Shown: piece by piece, positions 7,761 through 14,738 of the stretch | How positions within the stretch are numbered: the first letter of the stretch is position 1 | Layout of the letters: every line of letters starts with the position of its first letter | NCBI GenBank assembly: GCA_946223375.1 | Contig: CAMICU010000045.1 | Coordinates: 1-19,807, forward strand | From: an uncultured Stenotrophomonas sp. | Lineage (GTDB): Bacteria > Pseudomonadota > Gammaproteobacteria > Xanthomonadales > Xanthomonadaceae | DNA: 19,807 nucleotides | Direction of reading: 5' to 3' | Made by a program: the position numbers and the translations under genes | Notes under the pieces: generated by a model | Databases searched by the model: none | Seen by the model: the letters and a program-made list of their open reading frames with translations, nothing else | What the model was told of the DNA's origin: nothing

Positions 7761-8708
7761 TCAGTCGACCCGGACGCTGTGCAGGATGGCGCGCGCCAGC
7801 GTCGGCCCGGACGAGGCTTCCGCCTCGGCGACCAGGCGGTGCCCGGCGACCGCGATGAACAACGCCTGCACGTCCTCGGGAATGGCGTGGCCACGGCCCA
7901 GCAGCAACGCATGTGCCTTGGCCGCGCGGAGCAGGGCGATGCCGGCGCGCGGCGACAGGCCGACCTTCACCCCCGGGTGCTGGCGGCTGCGGGTGAGCAG
8001 CGCCTGCACGTAGTCGATCAGCGCATCGCTGGCGTGCACCTGCTCCACGGCCGCGCGCAGCGCCAGGATGTCCTGGTCGGAGAGCGTGGGCGTGGTCCGT
8101 GCGATCAGCTCGCGGCGGCTGCGCCCGGCCAGCAGCGCCCGTTCGGCGTCGGCATCGGGGTAGCCCAGGGTCAGCCGCAGCAGGAAGCGGTCCAGCTGCG
8201 AGTCCGGCAGCGGGAAGGTGCCGGACATGTCCACCGGGTTCTGCGTGGCGATGACGAAGAACGGGTCCGGCAGCGCATGCGTCACGCCATCCAGTGTCAC
8301 CTGCTGCTCGGCCATCGCTTCCAGCAGCGCGCTCTGCGTACGCGGCGGCGCACGGTTGATCTCGTCAGCCAGCAGCACATTGCAGAACACCGGGCCGGGG
8401 TGGAACTGGAAGCTGCGGCTATGGGCCTCGTAAACCGAGATGCCGAGCACGTCGGCGGGCAGCAGGTCCGAGGTGAACTGCACACGCTGGAACTGCAGTC
8501 CCAGGCTGGAGGCCATCGCGTGGGCCAGCGTGGTCTTGCCCAGGCCGGGCAGGTCCTCGATCAGCAGGTGACCGCCGGACAGCAGCGCGACAAACGCCAG
8601 GCGCACTTCGTGGGCCTTGCCCAGCAGCAGTGAATTGACCTGTTCCTGTGACGCGTGCAGGGACTGCAACGTGACATCGGTTAGCATTCCGGGCAGCGCC
8701 ACCGTCAT
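7761..8708 (-). CDS. MoxR-family AAA+ ATPase
   Basis: ATPase of 315 residues, expected to work as a chaperone-like remodeller for the neighbouring DUF58 and transglutaminase proteins. Walker A is GLGKTT (residues 55-60), Walker B is LLADEIN (D115, E116), sensor 1 is FFVIATQNP (N157), and QLDRF (R174) is the usual arginine-finger region. The C-terminal lid helices end at HSVRVD. The reading frame stays open for 622 further codons upstream, antisense through the glycosyltransferase gene, but MoxR homology begins at MTVALPGMLTD, so the ATG at 8708 is chosen; M8 (8687) is a possible alternative. It is the first gene of the four-gene operon and divergent from the glycosyltransferase, with about 42 bp between the starts. 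Confidence 0.95.
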   Translation of the reverse strand: MTVALPGMLTDVTLQSLHASQEQVNSLLLGKAHEVRLAFVALLSGGHLLIEDLPGLGKTTLAHAMASSLGLQFQRVQFTSDLLPADVLGISVYEAHSRSFQFHPGPVFCNVLLADEINRAPPRTQSALLEAMAEQQVTLDGVTHALPDPFFVIATQNPVDMSGTFPLPDSQLDRFLLRLTLGYPDADAERALLAGRSRRELIARTTPTLSDQDILALRAAVEQVHASDALIDYVQALLTRSRQHPGVKVGLSPRAGIALLRAAKAHALLLGRGHAIPEDVQALFIAVAGHRLVAEAEASSGPTLARAILHSVRVD

Positions 8709-8750
8709 GGTCGTCTCGTGTTCAAAAGGGTTGGGGGAGTGTAAGTGGCA

Positions 8751-10595
8751 ATGAGGGGGGAGCAACGCGCATACATTACGTTCCTTGTGCTGTGGGCGCT
8801 GGTTACCACGGTCAAGGTTCTGGTTGCTTCGCAATTGCCGCTGTTCGTGGACGAATCGTTCTACTGGCAGGAAGGCCAGCACCTGGCGGCAGCCTATTCC
8901 GATGTGCCGGGCCTGACCGCGTGGCTGACGCGGCTGGGCGTGGAAGTGGCCGGCAACCACCGGCTGGGCGTGCGCCTGCCGTTCCTGCTGATGGGCGCGC
9001 TGCTGCCGTGGATGGTGGCCAGCATCGCCACGCGCTGGTTCGGTGGGCGGGTTGGCTGGCAGGCCGGTGCATTGACGCTGCTGATGCCGCTGTCGGCGAC
9101 GCTGGGCGTGCTGGCGGTACCGGACGTGCCGATGGCGTTCGCCGCGGTGCTGTGCCTGGGCGCGGGGGCGCGCCTGCTGCGCGGCGTCGATGCCAGTGCC
9201 GCACTGGTGCTGGCGCTGGGCCTGATGATCGGCGCCTTGAGCCACTACCGTTTCATCGGGGTGATCGTGGTCGGCTTCATCGCGCTGATGCTGCTGGAGG
9301 AGGGGCGCCGGGTGCTGCGCGACCCGCGCGTGTGGATCGCGCTGGCGGTGGGCGTGGTGGCCTGGTTGCCGCTGCTGGTATGGAACCTGGACAACCAGGA
9401 CGCCGGCCTGAAGTTCCAGCTGGTCGAACGCCATCCGTGGGCGTTCCACTGGGAAGGACTGCTGTTCCTGGTCATCCAGCCGCTGATGGTCACCCCGCTG
9501 CTGTTCCTGGCGATGGCGAAGGTCGCGCGGACCGGTCTGTCCAAGGCGCAGCGCGGCTTCCACCATGTGCAGTGGCGCTACTTCGCGCTGGTCGGGGCGA
9601 TCTCGACCCTGCTGATCTTCGTGCTGGGCTTCTTCACCGATGTGGAGCGGATCAGCTTCCATTGGCCGCTGCCGGGCTATCTGGCCCTGCTGCTGGGCAT
9701 CCCGGTACTGCTCAACCGCGGTGCCCGCTGGTGGCGGCGCAGCGTGTGGGCGGTGGCCTCGATCGGCCTGGCCTGCGCGCTGGGCTATTACCTGATGGTG
9801 TCCGTGCCGGCGCTGCGCGAGCAGATGGCCGGCAGCAAGTACTACCCGCGCAATTTCTCCGGCTGGCAGCCGCTGGCCGAGGCGGTGCGCGAGGAACTGG
9901 CCGACATGCCGGCCGACACCACCGTGCTGGCCGGCAACTTCAAGGTCGGCTCGGAGCTGGGCTTCCGCCTGGACAACCCCGCCATCAAGGTGCTGCCGAA
10001 CGAGCTCAACGACCGCCATGGCCGCACCGCGCAGCTGGCATTGTGGGGGCTGCTCAGCGATGGCCGCCGCAGCGCGCCGGAGCTGCTGGTGCTGGCGCCG
10101 GGCGACCTGCGCTACCGCGACCTGCTGGCCCACTACCACCAGGTCTGCGCGACGGTCGGGCCGCTGCCGCCGCCGCGCGTGATCTCGCTCGACCACGGCT
10201 TCCGCCGCTTCCTGCTGTTCCGCCTGCCGGCGCGGAAACAGGACGGGCCATGCGTCACCCCGGCGATGGCCTACATCGACCTGCCGACCGCCGATGCGGT
10301 GGTCACGCAGACGCTGCAGGTGCAGGGCTGGGCCTTCAAGGACGGAGTCGGGCTGGCGCGGGTGGAGCTGTTGCTTGACGGCCGCAGCGTCGGCGAGGCG
10401 CGTTACGGCCGCCGTTTCGACATCCGTGCCGCCTGGCCGGGCACCAGCGATCCGCAGCATCCGCAGGTCGGGTTCGACGCGCAGCTGGATGTCGGCGCGC
10501 TTGCGCCGGGCCGGCACTGGCTGGGGCTGCGCCTGCACGGCAACGACGGCAGCGTCGAGGACTGGATCGAGCAACCGTTCACGGTCAGGCGTTGA
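8751..10595 (+). CDS. GT39/ArnT-like membrane glycosyltransferase with C-terminal beta-rich domain
   Basis: Multi-spanning glycosyltransferase of 614 residues, expected to move a sugar from a polyprenyl-phosphate donor in the periplasm. LFVDESFYWQEGQ (D34-E35) after the first helix is the acidic motif of GT39, ArnT and PMT enzymes. A second loop motif, PDVPMAF, follows, with about ten hydrophobic helices to residue 360. A soluble region then leads to an unusual C-terminal segment from C501 to the end. That segment (LQVQGWAFKDGVGLARVELLLD and later strands) looks like an Ig-type or carbohydrate-binding beta-sandwich. GGGGGAG at 8733-8739 serves either GTG at 8745 or ATG at 8751; ATG is preferred and the difference is two residues. 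Acceptor and sugar cannot be told from sequence. It stands divergent from moxR and convergent with maf. Confidence 0.88.
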   Translation: MRGEQRAYITFLVLWALVTTVKVLVASQLPLFVDESFYWQEGQHLAAAYSDVPGLTAWLTRLGVEVAGNHRLGVRLPFLLMGALLPWMVASIATRWFGGRVGWQAGALTLLMPLSATLGVLAVPDVPMAFAAVLCLGAGARLLRGVDASAALVLALGLMIGALSHYRFIGVIVVGFIALMLLEEGRRVLRDPRVWIALAVGVVAWLPLLVWNLDNQDAGLKFQLVERHPWAFHWEGLLFLVIQPLMVTPLLFLAMAKVARTGLSKAQRGFHHVQWRYFALVGAISTLLIFVLGFFTDVERISFHWPLPGYLALLLGIPVLLNRGARWWRRSVWAVASIGLACALGYYLMVSVPALREQMAGSKYYPRNFSGWQPLAEAVREELADMPADTTVLAGNFKVGSELGFRLDNPAIKVLPNELNDRHGRTAQLALWGLLSDGRRSAPELLVLAPGDLRYRDLLAHYHQVCATVGPLPPPRVISLDHGFRRFLLFRLPARKQDGPCVTPAMAYIDLPTADAVVTQTLQVQGWAFKDGVGLARVELLLDGRSVGEARYGRRFDIRAAWPGTSDPQHPQVGFDAQLDVGALAPGRHWLGLRLHGNDGSVEDWIEQPFTVRR

Positions 10596-10642
10596 GGTGC
10601 AGCGGCCGCGCCTGAGCAGCGAAGGGCGAGCGGCGAGCGGCG

Positions 10643-11215
10643 TCAGGGCAGGCGGTAGCCGGCCTGGCGCAGCAGGTCGGCCAGCGCGATCAGCGGCAGG
10701 CCGACCAATGCGCTCGGGTCACGGTTGTCGATCGCCTCGAACAGGCTGATTCCCAGCCCCTCGCACTTGAAGCTGCCGGCGCAGTCCAGCGGCTGTTCGG
10801 CATCCACGTAACGGGAGATCTCGTCGGCATCGAGGGTGCGGAAGTGCACGCGGGTCAGGTCGCAGGCCTGCAGCTGCCGGTCGCCATTGCGCAGGCAGAG
10901 CGCGGTGTGGAACCGGACCTGCTGGCCGGACATCGCGCGGAGCTGCGCGCAGGCGTTGTCGCGGCTGCCGGGTTTGCCCAGTGCGGCCCCATTCAGCTCG
11001 GCGACCTGGTCGGACCCGATGACCCAGTGGCCGGGCTGCAGCCGCGCCACCGCCTCGGCCTTGGCGGCGGCCAGCCGTTGCGCCAGCGCCAGCGGGGCCT
11101 CGCCGGGCTGCGGGGTCTCGTCCACCGCCGGTGCGATGGAGCTGAACGGCAGCCGCAGGCGCGACAGCAGTTCGGCCCGGTAACGCGAGGTGGAGGCGAG
11201 GATCAGGTCGGTCAT
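10643..11215 (-). CDS. yceF: Maf-family nucleotide pyrophosphatase, YceF type (7-methyl-GTP)
   Basis: House-cleaning pyrophosphatase of 190 residues that hydrolyses modified nucleoside triphosphates. The N-terminal LILASTSRYRAELLSRL is the Maf nucleotide-binding signature. VIGSDQVAELNGAALGKPG carries the catalytic Asp and matches the YceF subfamily (GSDQV...LGKP), which by established work prefers m7GTP over the dTTP/UTP substrates of YhdE. ALVGLPLIALADLLRQAGY is the usual C-terminus. The frame is open to 11323, but Maf homology begins at MTDLILAS, so the ATG at 11215 is used. It is divergent from yceD, as yceF is in E. coli and relatives. A weak TATTTT box lies 5 bp before the ATG. Confidence 0.95.
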   Translation of the reverse strand: MTDLILASTSRYRAELLSRLRLPFSSIAPAVDETPQPGEAPLALAQRLAAAKAEAVARLQPGHWVIGSDQVAELNGAALGKPGSRDNACAQLRAMSGQQVRFHTALCLRNGDRQLQACDLTRVHFRTLDADEISRYVDAEQPLDCAGSFKCEGLGISLFEAIDNRDPSALVGLPLIALADLLRQAGYRLP

Positions 11216-11283
11216 GTGGGAAAATACGGCGTCCGGGCACGGCAGTCTGCTGCCGGCAGGGCCGGCTGGCAACGCTTCCGGTG

Positions 11284-11293
11284 CCCCCGGGGG
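11284..11293. other. Perfect palindrome abutting the yceD promoter -35 box
   Basis: CCCCCGGGGG lies 1 bp upstream of the TTGACA box. A second dyad, CGGCAG-TCTG-CTGCCG (11240-11255), lies nearer maf. Either could be an operator for the divergent maf/yceD region; no known regulator site is recognised. Confidence 0.3.
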
Positions 11294-11294
11294 T

Positions 11295-11323
11295 TTGACA
11301 GCGGCGGGGTGACTGCCTACCAT
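11295..11323 (+). promoter_or_regulatory. Sigma70 promoter for yceD-rpmF
   Basis: TTGACA (11295-11300, perfect consensus), a 17-bp spacer, and TACCAT (11318-11323, four of six consensus bases including the key A2 and T6). It is the best promoter match noticed in the window. The expected start of transcription, about 7 nt past the -10 box, is near 11330, only about 4 nt before the yceD ATG. Confidence 0.75.
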
Positions 11324-11333
11324 TCTGCGGCTT

Positions 11334-11843
11334 ATGTCCGCGAACGTGCCCGAATTGCTGGATGCTTGGCGGATGGTCGCAGCACGCAGGTGCTTCGACG
11401 GCCAGGTGCCCTTGTCCGAACTGACCCGTCTGCAGGGTCTTGTCGCCGATGCCGAAGGTCAGTGCAGCTACGCACTGGAATTTGGTCGTGACGAGACGTT
11501 GCAGGTAGCCTATGTCGAACTGACCATCGATACCGCGCTGCCTTTGATCTGTCAGCGCAGCATGCAGCGTTTCCTGCTGCCGGTGTCGATCAAGCAGCGG
11601 CTGGGCCTGATCCGCGACGAGGAAGAGGAATCCGCGCTTCCGCCGGATTACGAAGCGCTGCTGGTGCCCGAAGACGGCAACCTGCACCCGCTGGAAATGG
11701 TCGAGGACGAATTGGTGTTGGCGGTGCCGGTGGTGGCGCTGGCACCGGGAAGCGAGGCGGTCGAACGTGACTGGCCCGCGACCGAAGAGGAACAGAGCAA
11801 GGCCAATCCGTTCGCGGCATTGGCGGCGCTGAAGAAACAATAG
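11334..11843 (+). CDS. yceD: YceD/DUF177 family protein, large-subunit rRNA accumulation protein
   Basis: Protein of 169 residues that partners rpmF in most bacteria; YceD is linked to 23S rRNA accumulation and ribosome assembly. It matches E. coli YceD from the first residues (VPELLDAWRMVAARRCFDGQ). It carries the VEDELVLAVPVV block (E. coli VEDEIILALPVV) and the ANPFAALAALKKQ end. The usual CxxC (E. coli CQRC) is here C73-Q-R-S76, so the second cysteine is missing. The ATG has no Shine-Dalgarno. An in-frame stop at 11310 leaves no other ATG or GTG upstream, and the promoter sits immediately before it, which suggests leaderless translation. rpmF follows after 106 bp. Confidence 0.93.
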   Translation: MSANVPELLDAWRMVAARRCFDGQVPLSELTRLQGLVADAEGQCSYALEFGRDETLQVAYVELTIDTALPLICQRSMQRFLLPVSIKQRLGLIRDEEEESALPPDYEALLVPEDGNLHPLEMVEDELVLAVPVVALAPGSEAVERDWPATEEEQSKANPFAALAALKKQ

Positions 11844-11949
11844 CGGCCGGTTATCGTCGGCGGTCGCGGCGAAAGCGAGAGTAGTGCTGGACGCTGGCGT
11901 CCCGTGCAATCAAACGACGAAGCAAACGAACCGAGTTTGGAGCAATCCC

Positions 11950-12144
11950 ATGGCTGTGCAGAAATCCCGTGTTACCCCGTCCCGCCGCGGCCAGCGCCGT
12001 TCGCATGACGCCCTGAGCGCCAAGCAGCTGTCGACCGACCCGACCACCGGCGAAGTGCACCTGCGTCACCACATCACTGCCGATGGTTTCTACCGCGGCA
12101 AGAAGGTCATCCAGACCAAGACCTCGGCCGTCGAAGAAGATTGA
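11950..12144 (+). CDS. rpmF: 50S ribosomal protein L32
   Basis: Ribosomal large-subunit protein of 64 residues, nearly all recognisable: MAVQKSRVTPSRRGQRRSHDAL at the N-terminus, then the HLRHHITADGFYRGKKV centre. It is the cysteine-free form common in gammaproteobacteria, without the zinc ribbon found in many other L32 proteins. GGAG at 11939-11942 lies 7 bp before the ATG. The frame is open upstream to 11884, but L32 begins at 11950. It follows yceD as usual, and a strong hairpin terminator comes right after it. Confidence 0.98.
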   Translation: MAVQKSRVTPSRRGQRRSHDALSAKQLSTDPTTGEVHLRHHITADGFYRGKKVIQTKTSAVEED

Positions 12145-12153
12145 TGTGCCGGG

Positions 12154-12192
12154 AAGGCCGCTGCCTCCGGGCAGCGGCCTTTGCCTTCTTTC
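12154..12192 (+). terminator. Strong intrinsic terminator after rpmF
   Basis: Perfect 12-bp stem AAGGCCGCTGCC (12154-12165) / GGCAGCGGCCTT (12170-12181) with a TCCG loop, followed by TTGCCTTCTTT. It should end most yceD-rpmF transcripts before fabH, so fabH needs read-through or a promoter of its own. Confidence 0.85.
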
Positions 12193-12225
12193 CCGGGTGT
12201 GCCGGTGATCGGCGGCCCGCGCAAC

Positions 12226-12229
12226 AGGA
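12226..12229 (+). promoter_or_regulatory. Ribosome binding site of fabH
   Basis: AGGA lies 6 bp before the second of two consecutive ATG codons (12236) but only 3 bp before the first (12233). The second ATG is therefore the better start. Confidence 0.5.
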
Positions 12230-12235
12230 AACATG

Positions 12236-13213
12236 ATGAGCAAGCGGATCTACTCGAGGATCGCGGGCACCGGTAGCTATTTGCCGGAAAAAGTCCTGAC
12301 CAACGCCGACCTGGAAAAAATGGTCGAAACCTCGGATGAGTGGATCCAGTCGCGCACCGGCATTCGTGAGCGGCACATCGCGGCCGAAGGCGAAACCACC
12401 AGCGACCTTGGCTACAACGCCGCCCTGCGCGCGCTTGAAGCCGCAGGCATCGACGCCTCGCAGCTCGACATGATCGTGGTCGGCACGACCACCCCTGATC
12501 TCATTTTCCCGTCCACCGCGTGCCTGATCCAGGCAAAGCTCGGTGTGGCCGGGTGCCCCGCCTTCGACGTCAACGCCGCCTGCTCGGGCTTCGTGTTCGC
12601 GTTGGGCGTGGCCGACAAGTTCATCCGCTCCGGCGACTGCAGGCACGTGCTGGTGATCGGCACCGAAACGCTGACCCGCATGGTCGACTGGAACGATCGC
12701 ACCACCTGCGTGCTGTTCGGCGATGGCGCCGGTGCTGTCGTGCTCAAGGCCGACGAAGACACCGGCATCCTCAGCACCCACCTGCATGCCGATGGCAGCA
12801 AGAAGGAGCTGCTGTGGAACCCGGTTGGCGTTTCGACCGGCTTCAAGGACGGCGCCAATGGCGGCGGCACCATCAACATGAAGGGCAACGACGTGTTCAA
12901 GTACGCCGTCAAGGCGCTGGACTCGGTCGTCGACGAGGCCCTGCAGGCCAATGGCCTGGACAAGGCCGACCTGGACTGGCTGATCCCGCACCAGGCCAAT
13001 CTGCGCATCATCGAAGCCACCGCCAAGCGCCTGGAAATGCCGATGGACCAGGTCGTGGTGACCGTGGACAAGCACGGCAACACCTCCGCAGGCTCGGTGC
13101 CGCTGGCGCTGGACGCCGCGATCCGTTCCGGCCGCGTGGAGCGTGGCCAGCTGCTGCTGCTGGAAGCGTTCGGCGGCGGTTTCACCTGGGGCTCGGCGCT
13201 GCTGCGCTACTGA
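12236..13213 (+). CDS. fabH: 3-oxoacyl-ACP synthase III (FabH)
   Basis: Initiating condensing enzyme of type II fatty acid synthesis, joining an acyl-CoA primer to malonyl-ACP. The protein has 325 residues and begins MSKRIYSRIAGTGSYLPEKV. The catalytic Cys-His-Asn triad is intact: C116 in NAACSGFVFAL, H252 in IPHQANLRI, and N282 in KHGNTSAGSVP (E. coli C112, H244, N274). SDEWIQSRTGIRERH is the typical CoA-side motif. An extra Met codon at 12233 is possible, but the Shine-Dalgarno spacing favours 12236. It follows rpmF directly across a terminator; the plsX gene that separates the two in E. coli is absent here. A 499-bp gap separates it from fabD. Confidence 0.98.
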   Translation: MSKRIYSRIAGTGSYLPEKVLTNADLEKMVETSDEWIQSRTGIRERHIAAEGETTSDLGYNAALRALEAAGIDASQLDMIVVGTTTPDLIFPSTACLIQAKLGVAGCPAFDVNAACSGFVFALGVADKFIRSGDCRHVLVIGTETLTRMVDWNDRTTCVLFGDGAGAVVLKADEDTGILSTHLHADGSKKELLWNPVGVSTGFKDGANGGGTINMKGNDVFKYAVKALDSVVDEALQANGLDKADLDWLIPHQANLRIIEATAKRLEMPMDQVVVTVDKHGNTSAGSVPLALDAAIRSGRVERGQLLLLEAFGGGFTWGSALLRY

Positions 13214-13261
13214 TCCAAAGTCCTGTATCGGCACGATTGTCGATATCAACGGAGTACGCAC

Positions 13262-13284
13262 TCGGGCAGCCATGGGCTGCCCGA
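13262..13284 (+). terminator. Hairpin downstream of fabH, possible terminator
   Basis: Perfect 10-bp stem TCGGGCAGCC / GGCTGCCCGA with a 3-nt ATG loop, starting 48 bp after the fabH stop. Only a poor T tract follows (TGTCGTTTC), so it may act as an RNA 3'-end stabiliser or a weak terminator. Confidence 0.5.
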
Positions 13285-13321
13285 TGTCGTTTCAGGGGCT
13301 GCTGGAGCTGCGGCGCGCCTG

Positions 13322-13441
13322 TGTAGGAGCGGCGTGGGCCGTGCGGCTGATGCTGGCTCCGCTGAAGTGGCATGCCTGCAATTGCCGCTTCTCCTGGGTA
13401 TTTGAGGCGTCGTCGGCTTCGCGGCTGACGCCGCTCCTGCA
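13322..13441. repeat. REP/REPIN-like inverted pair of the GTAGGAGCGGC type
   Basis: TGTAGGAGCGGCGT at 13322-13335 is mirrored by ACGCCGCTCCTGCA at 13428-13441 (13 of 14 bases complementary), with weaker symmetry continuing about 18 bp inward. The right arm, read on the minus strand, is a near-canonical REP: GAGCGGC, a short loop, then GCCGCGA. The left arm is more decayed. Two inverted REP units around about 55 bp of unique sequence is the REPIN form mobilised by RAYT transposases in related bacteria. No RAYT gene is in the window. Confidence 0.65.
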
Positions 13442-13712
13442 CGGGGAGAGGGCTGGCAGCGGCGCCTTGGGGCGCGGAGCCGAGGGTCGGCAACGGCCGG
13501 ATGATCGTGGGCTGGTGGAGGTTGTTCCCGGCGTTGGAGGCAGTGCCGGCCTCGCGGCCGCCGCGGCGCCTGCGGTGGGCGGGGTCTCCGTCCGCGGCCG
13601 AACGGAGGGGCTGTCCGGGTTTGCCGGGGGCGGCTGCATACGCGCCAGTACAGACGAGCGGAGGCTTTCGCGCTTATGATTCGCGGCTTCGATTCGTGCA
13701 GCAGATGACCGC

Positions 13713-14657
13713 GTGACTGATTCCCGACTCGCTTTCGTGTTCCCCGGCCAGGGTTCCCAGTCCCTGGGGATGCTGGCTGAACTGGCCGAACTGCATCCGC
13801 AGGTCCGCGAAACCTTCGCAGAGGCCTCCGAGGGCGCCGGTGTGGACCTGTGGGCGCTGTCGCAGGGCGGCCCGGAAGAACAGCTCAACCGTACCGAGTT
13901 CACCCAGCCGGCGTTGCTGGCGGCGAGCGTGGCGGTATGGCGCCTGTGGAACGCACAGGGCGGCGCCAAGCCGGCCGTGCTGGCGGGCCACAGCCTGGGC
14001 GAGTACACCGCGCTGGTCGCGGCCGGTGCGTTGACCCTGCGTGACGGCGCGCACCTGGTGCGCCTGCGTGGCCAGCTGATGCAGGACGCGGCGCCGGCCG
14101 GCGTCGGCGCGATGGCTGCCGTGCTCGGTGCCGAGGACGCGCTGGTGCAGGAGGTCTGTGTCGAGGCGGCGGGCAGCCAGGTGGTGGTGCCGGCCAACTT
14201 CAATTCGCCGGGCCAGATCGTCATCGGTGGCGACGCCGCGGCGGTGGACCGCGCGCTGGCACTGCTGGCCGAGAAGGGCGTGCGCAAGGCGGTCAAGCTG
14301 GCCGTCAGCGTGCCGTCGCATACCCCGCTGATGCGTGAAGCCGCCAACCGCCTGGCCGAAGTGATGGCCGGCCTGGACTGGCGTGCGCCGCAGCTGCCGG
14401 TGGTGCAGAACGTCGATGCCAAGGTGCATGACGGCGTGGACGCGATCCGCCAGGCGCTGGTGCAGCAGCTGTACCAGCCGGTGCAGTGGACCGGTTGCGT
14501 GCAGGCGCTGGCCGCGCTGGGCGTCAGCCGCGTGGCCGAGTGCGGCCCTGGCAAGGTGCTGACCGGCCTGGTCAAGCGCATCGACAAGAGCATTGATGGG
14601 CGTTCGCTCGCCACCCCGGCCGATTTCGCCGGCGCGCTGGAAGAGTGGGCCAACTGA
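13713..14657 (+). CDS. fabD: Malonyl-CoA:ACP transacylase (FabD)
   Basis: Transfers malonyl from CoA to acyl carrier protein, supplying the extender unit. The protein has 314 residues (E. coli 309). VFPGQGSQSLGML is the N-terminal oxyanion-hole motif, GHSLGEY carries the catalytic S94, and VPSHTPLM carries H203. The C-terminal ECGPGKVLTGLVKRI is typical. GTG is used as start because family homology begins at MTDSRLAFVFPGQGSQ and no in-frame ATG lies nearby. The Shine-Dalgarno is weak. An ATG at 13705 is out of frame and gives only three codons ending at the GTG (ATGACCGCGTGA). fabG follows after 81 bp. Confidence 0.98.
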   Translation: MTDSRLAFVFPGQGSQSLGMLAELAELHPQVRETFAEASEGAGVDLWALSQGGPEEQLNRTEFTQPALLAASVAVWRLWNAQGGAKPAVLAGHSLGEYTALVAAGALTLRDGAHLVRLRGQLMQDAAPAGVGAMAAVLGAEDALVQEVCVEAAGSQVVVPANFNSPGQIVIGGDAAAVDRALALLAEKGVRKAVKLAVSVPSHTPLMREAANRLAEVMAGLDWRAPQLPVVQNVDAKVHDGVDAIRQALVQQLYQPVQWTGCVQALAALGVSRVAECGPGKVLTGLVKRIDKSIDGRSLATPADFAGALEEWAN

Positions 14658-14738
14658 TCCAACCGGCCGGGGATGCGTTCCGCGCCCGGCCATGACCGGG
14701 GACCGCCCTGTGCGGCCCCGCAGGAATGAGGAAACAGC

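Larger units (their letters stand above)
13214..13712. other. fabH-fabD intergenic gap of 499 bp, no convincing gene
   Basis: Open frames across this stretch (13143-13679, 13501-13716 and others) have Cys/Trp/Arg/Gly-rich products with no family resemblance and no good starts, so I call it non-coding. It holds a hairpin just after fabH (13262-13284), a REP-like inverted pair (13322-13441), and a small dyad CTCCGT/ACGGAG (13586-13591 and 13602-13607). A TATGAT box at 13675-13680 could be the -10 of a fabD promoter, with only a poor -35 match near 13652. It is unusually long for the inside of a fab cluster. Confidence 0.7.

Noticed and set aside
5026..8633. Long plus-strand open frames (5026-6906, 6843-8633) across the transglutaminase operon
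   Set aside because: Composition is Gln/Ala/Gly/Arg-rich with no recognisable motif; the minus strand carries complete, motif-bearing genes with tight junctions.
8709..10574. 622-codon open extension upstream of moxR on the minus strand, antisense to the glycosyltransferase
   Set aside because: MoxR homology starts at 8708. The extension is Gln/His/Arg/Ala-rich with no domain, as expected for the shadow frame of a high-GC gene.
10596..10642. Possible terminator between the convergent glycosyltransferase and maf genes
   Set aside because: Only short GAGCGGC direct repeats are visible, with no stable stem or T tract.
11221..11226. TATTTT as a leaderless maf promoter on the minus strand
   Set aside because: The matching -35 is poor (CAGACT), so the box alone is not enough for a promoter call.
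13143..13716. Open frames in the fabH-fabD gap (13143-13679, and 13501-13716 ending at the fabD GTG)
   Set aside because: The first begins inside fabH. Both give Trp/Arg/Gly/Ser-rich products with no family resemblance and no Shine-Dalgarno. The overlap of the second with the fabD start is probably chance.
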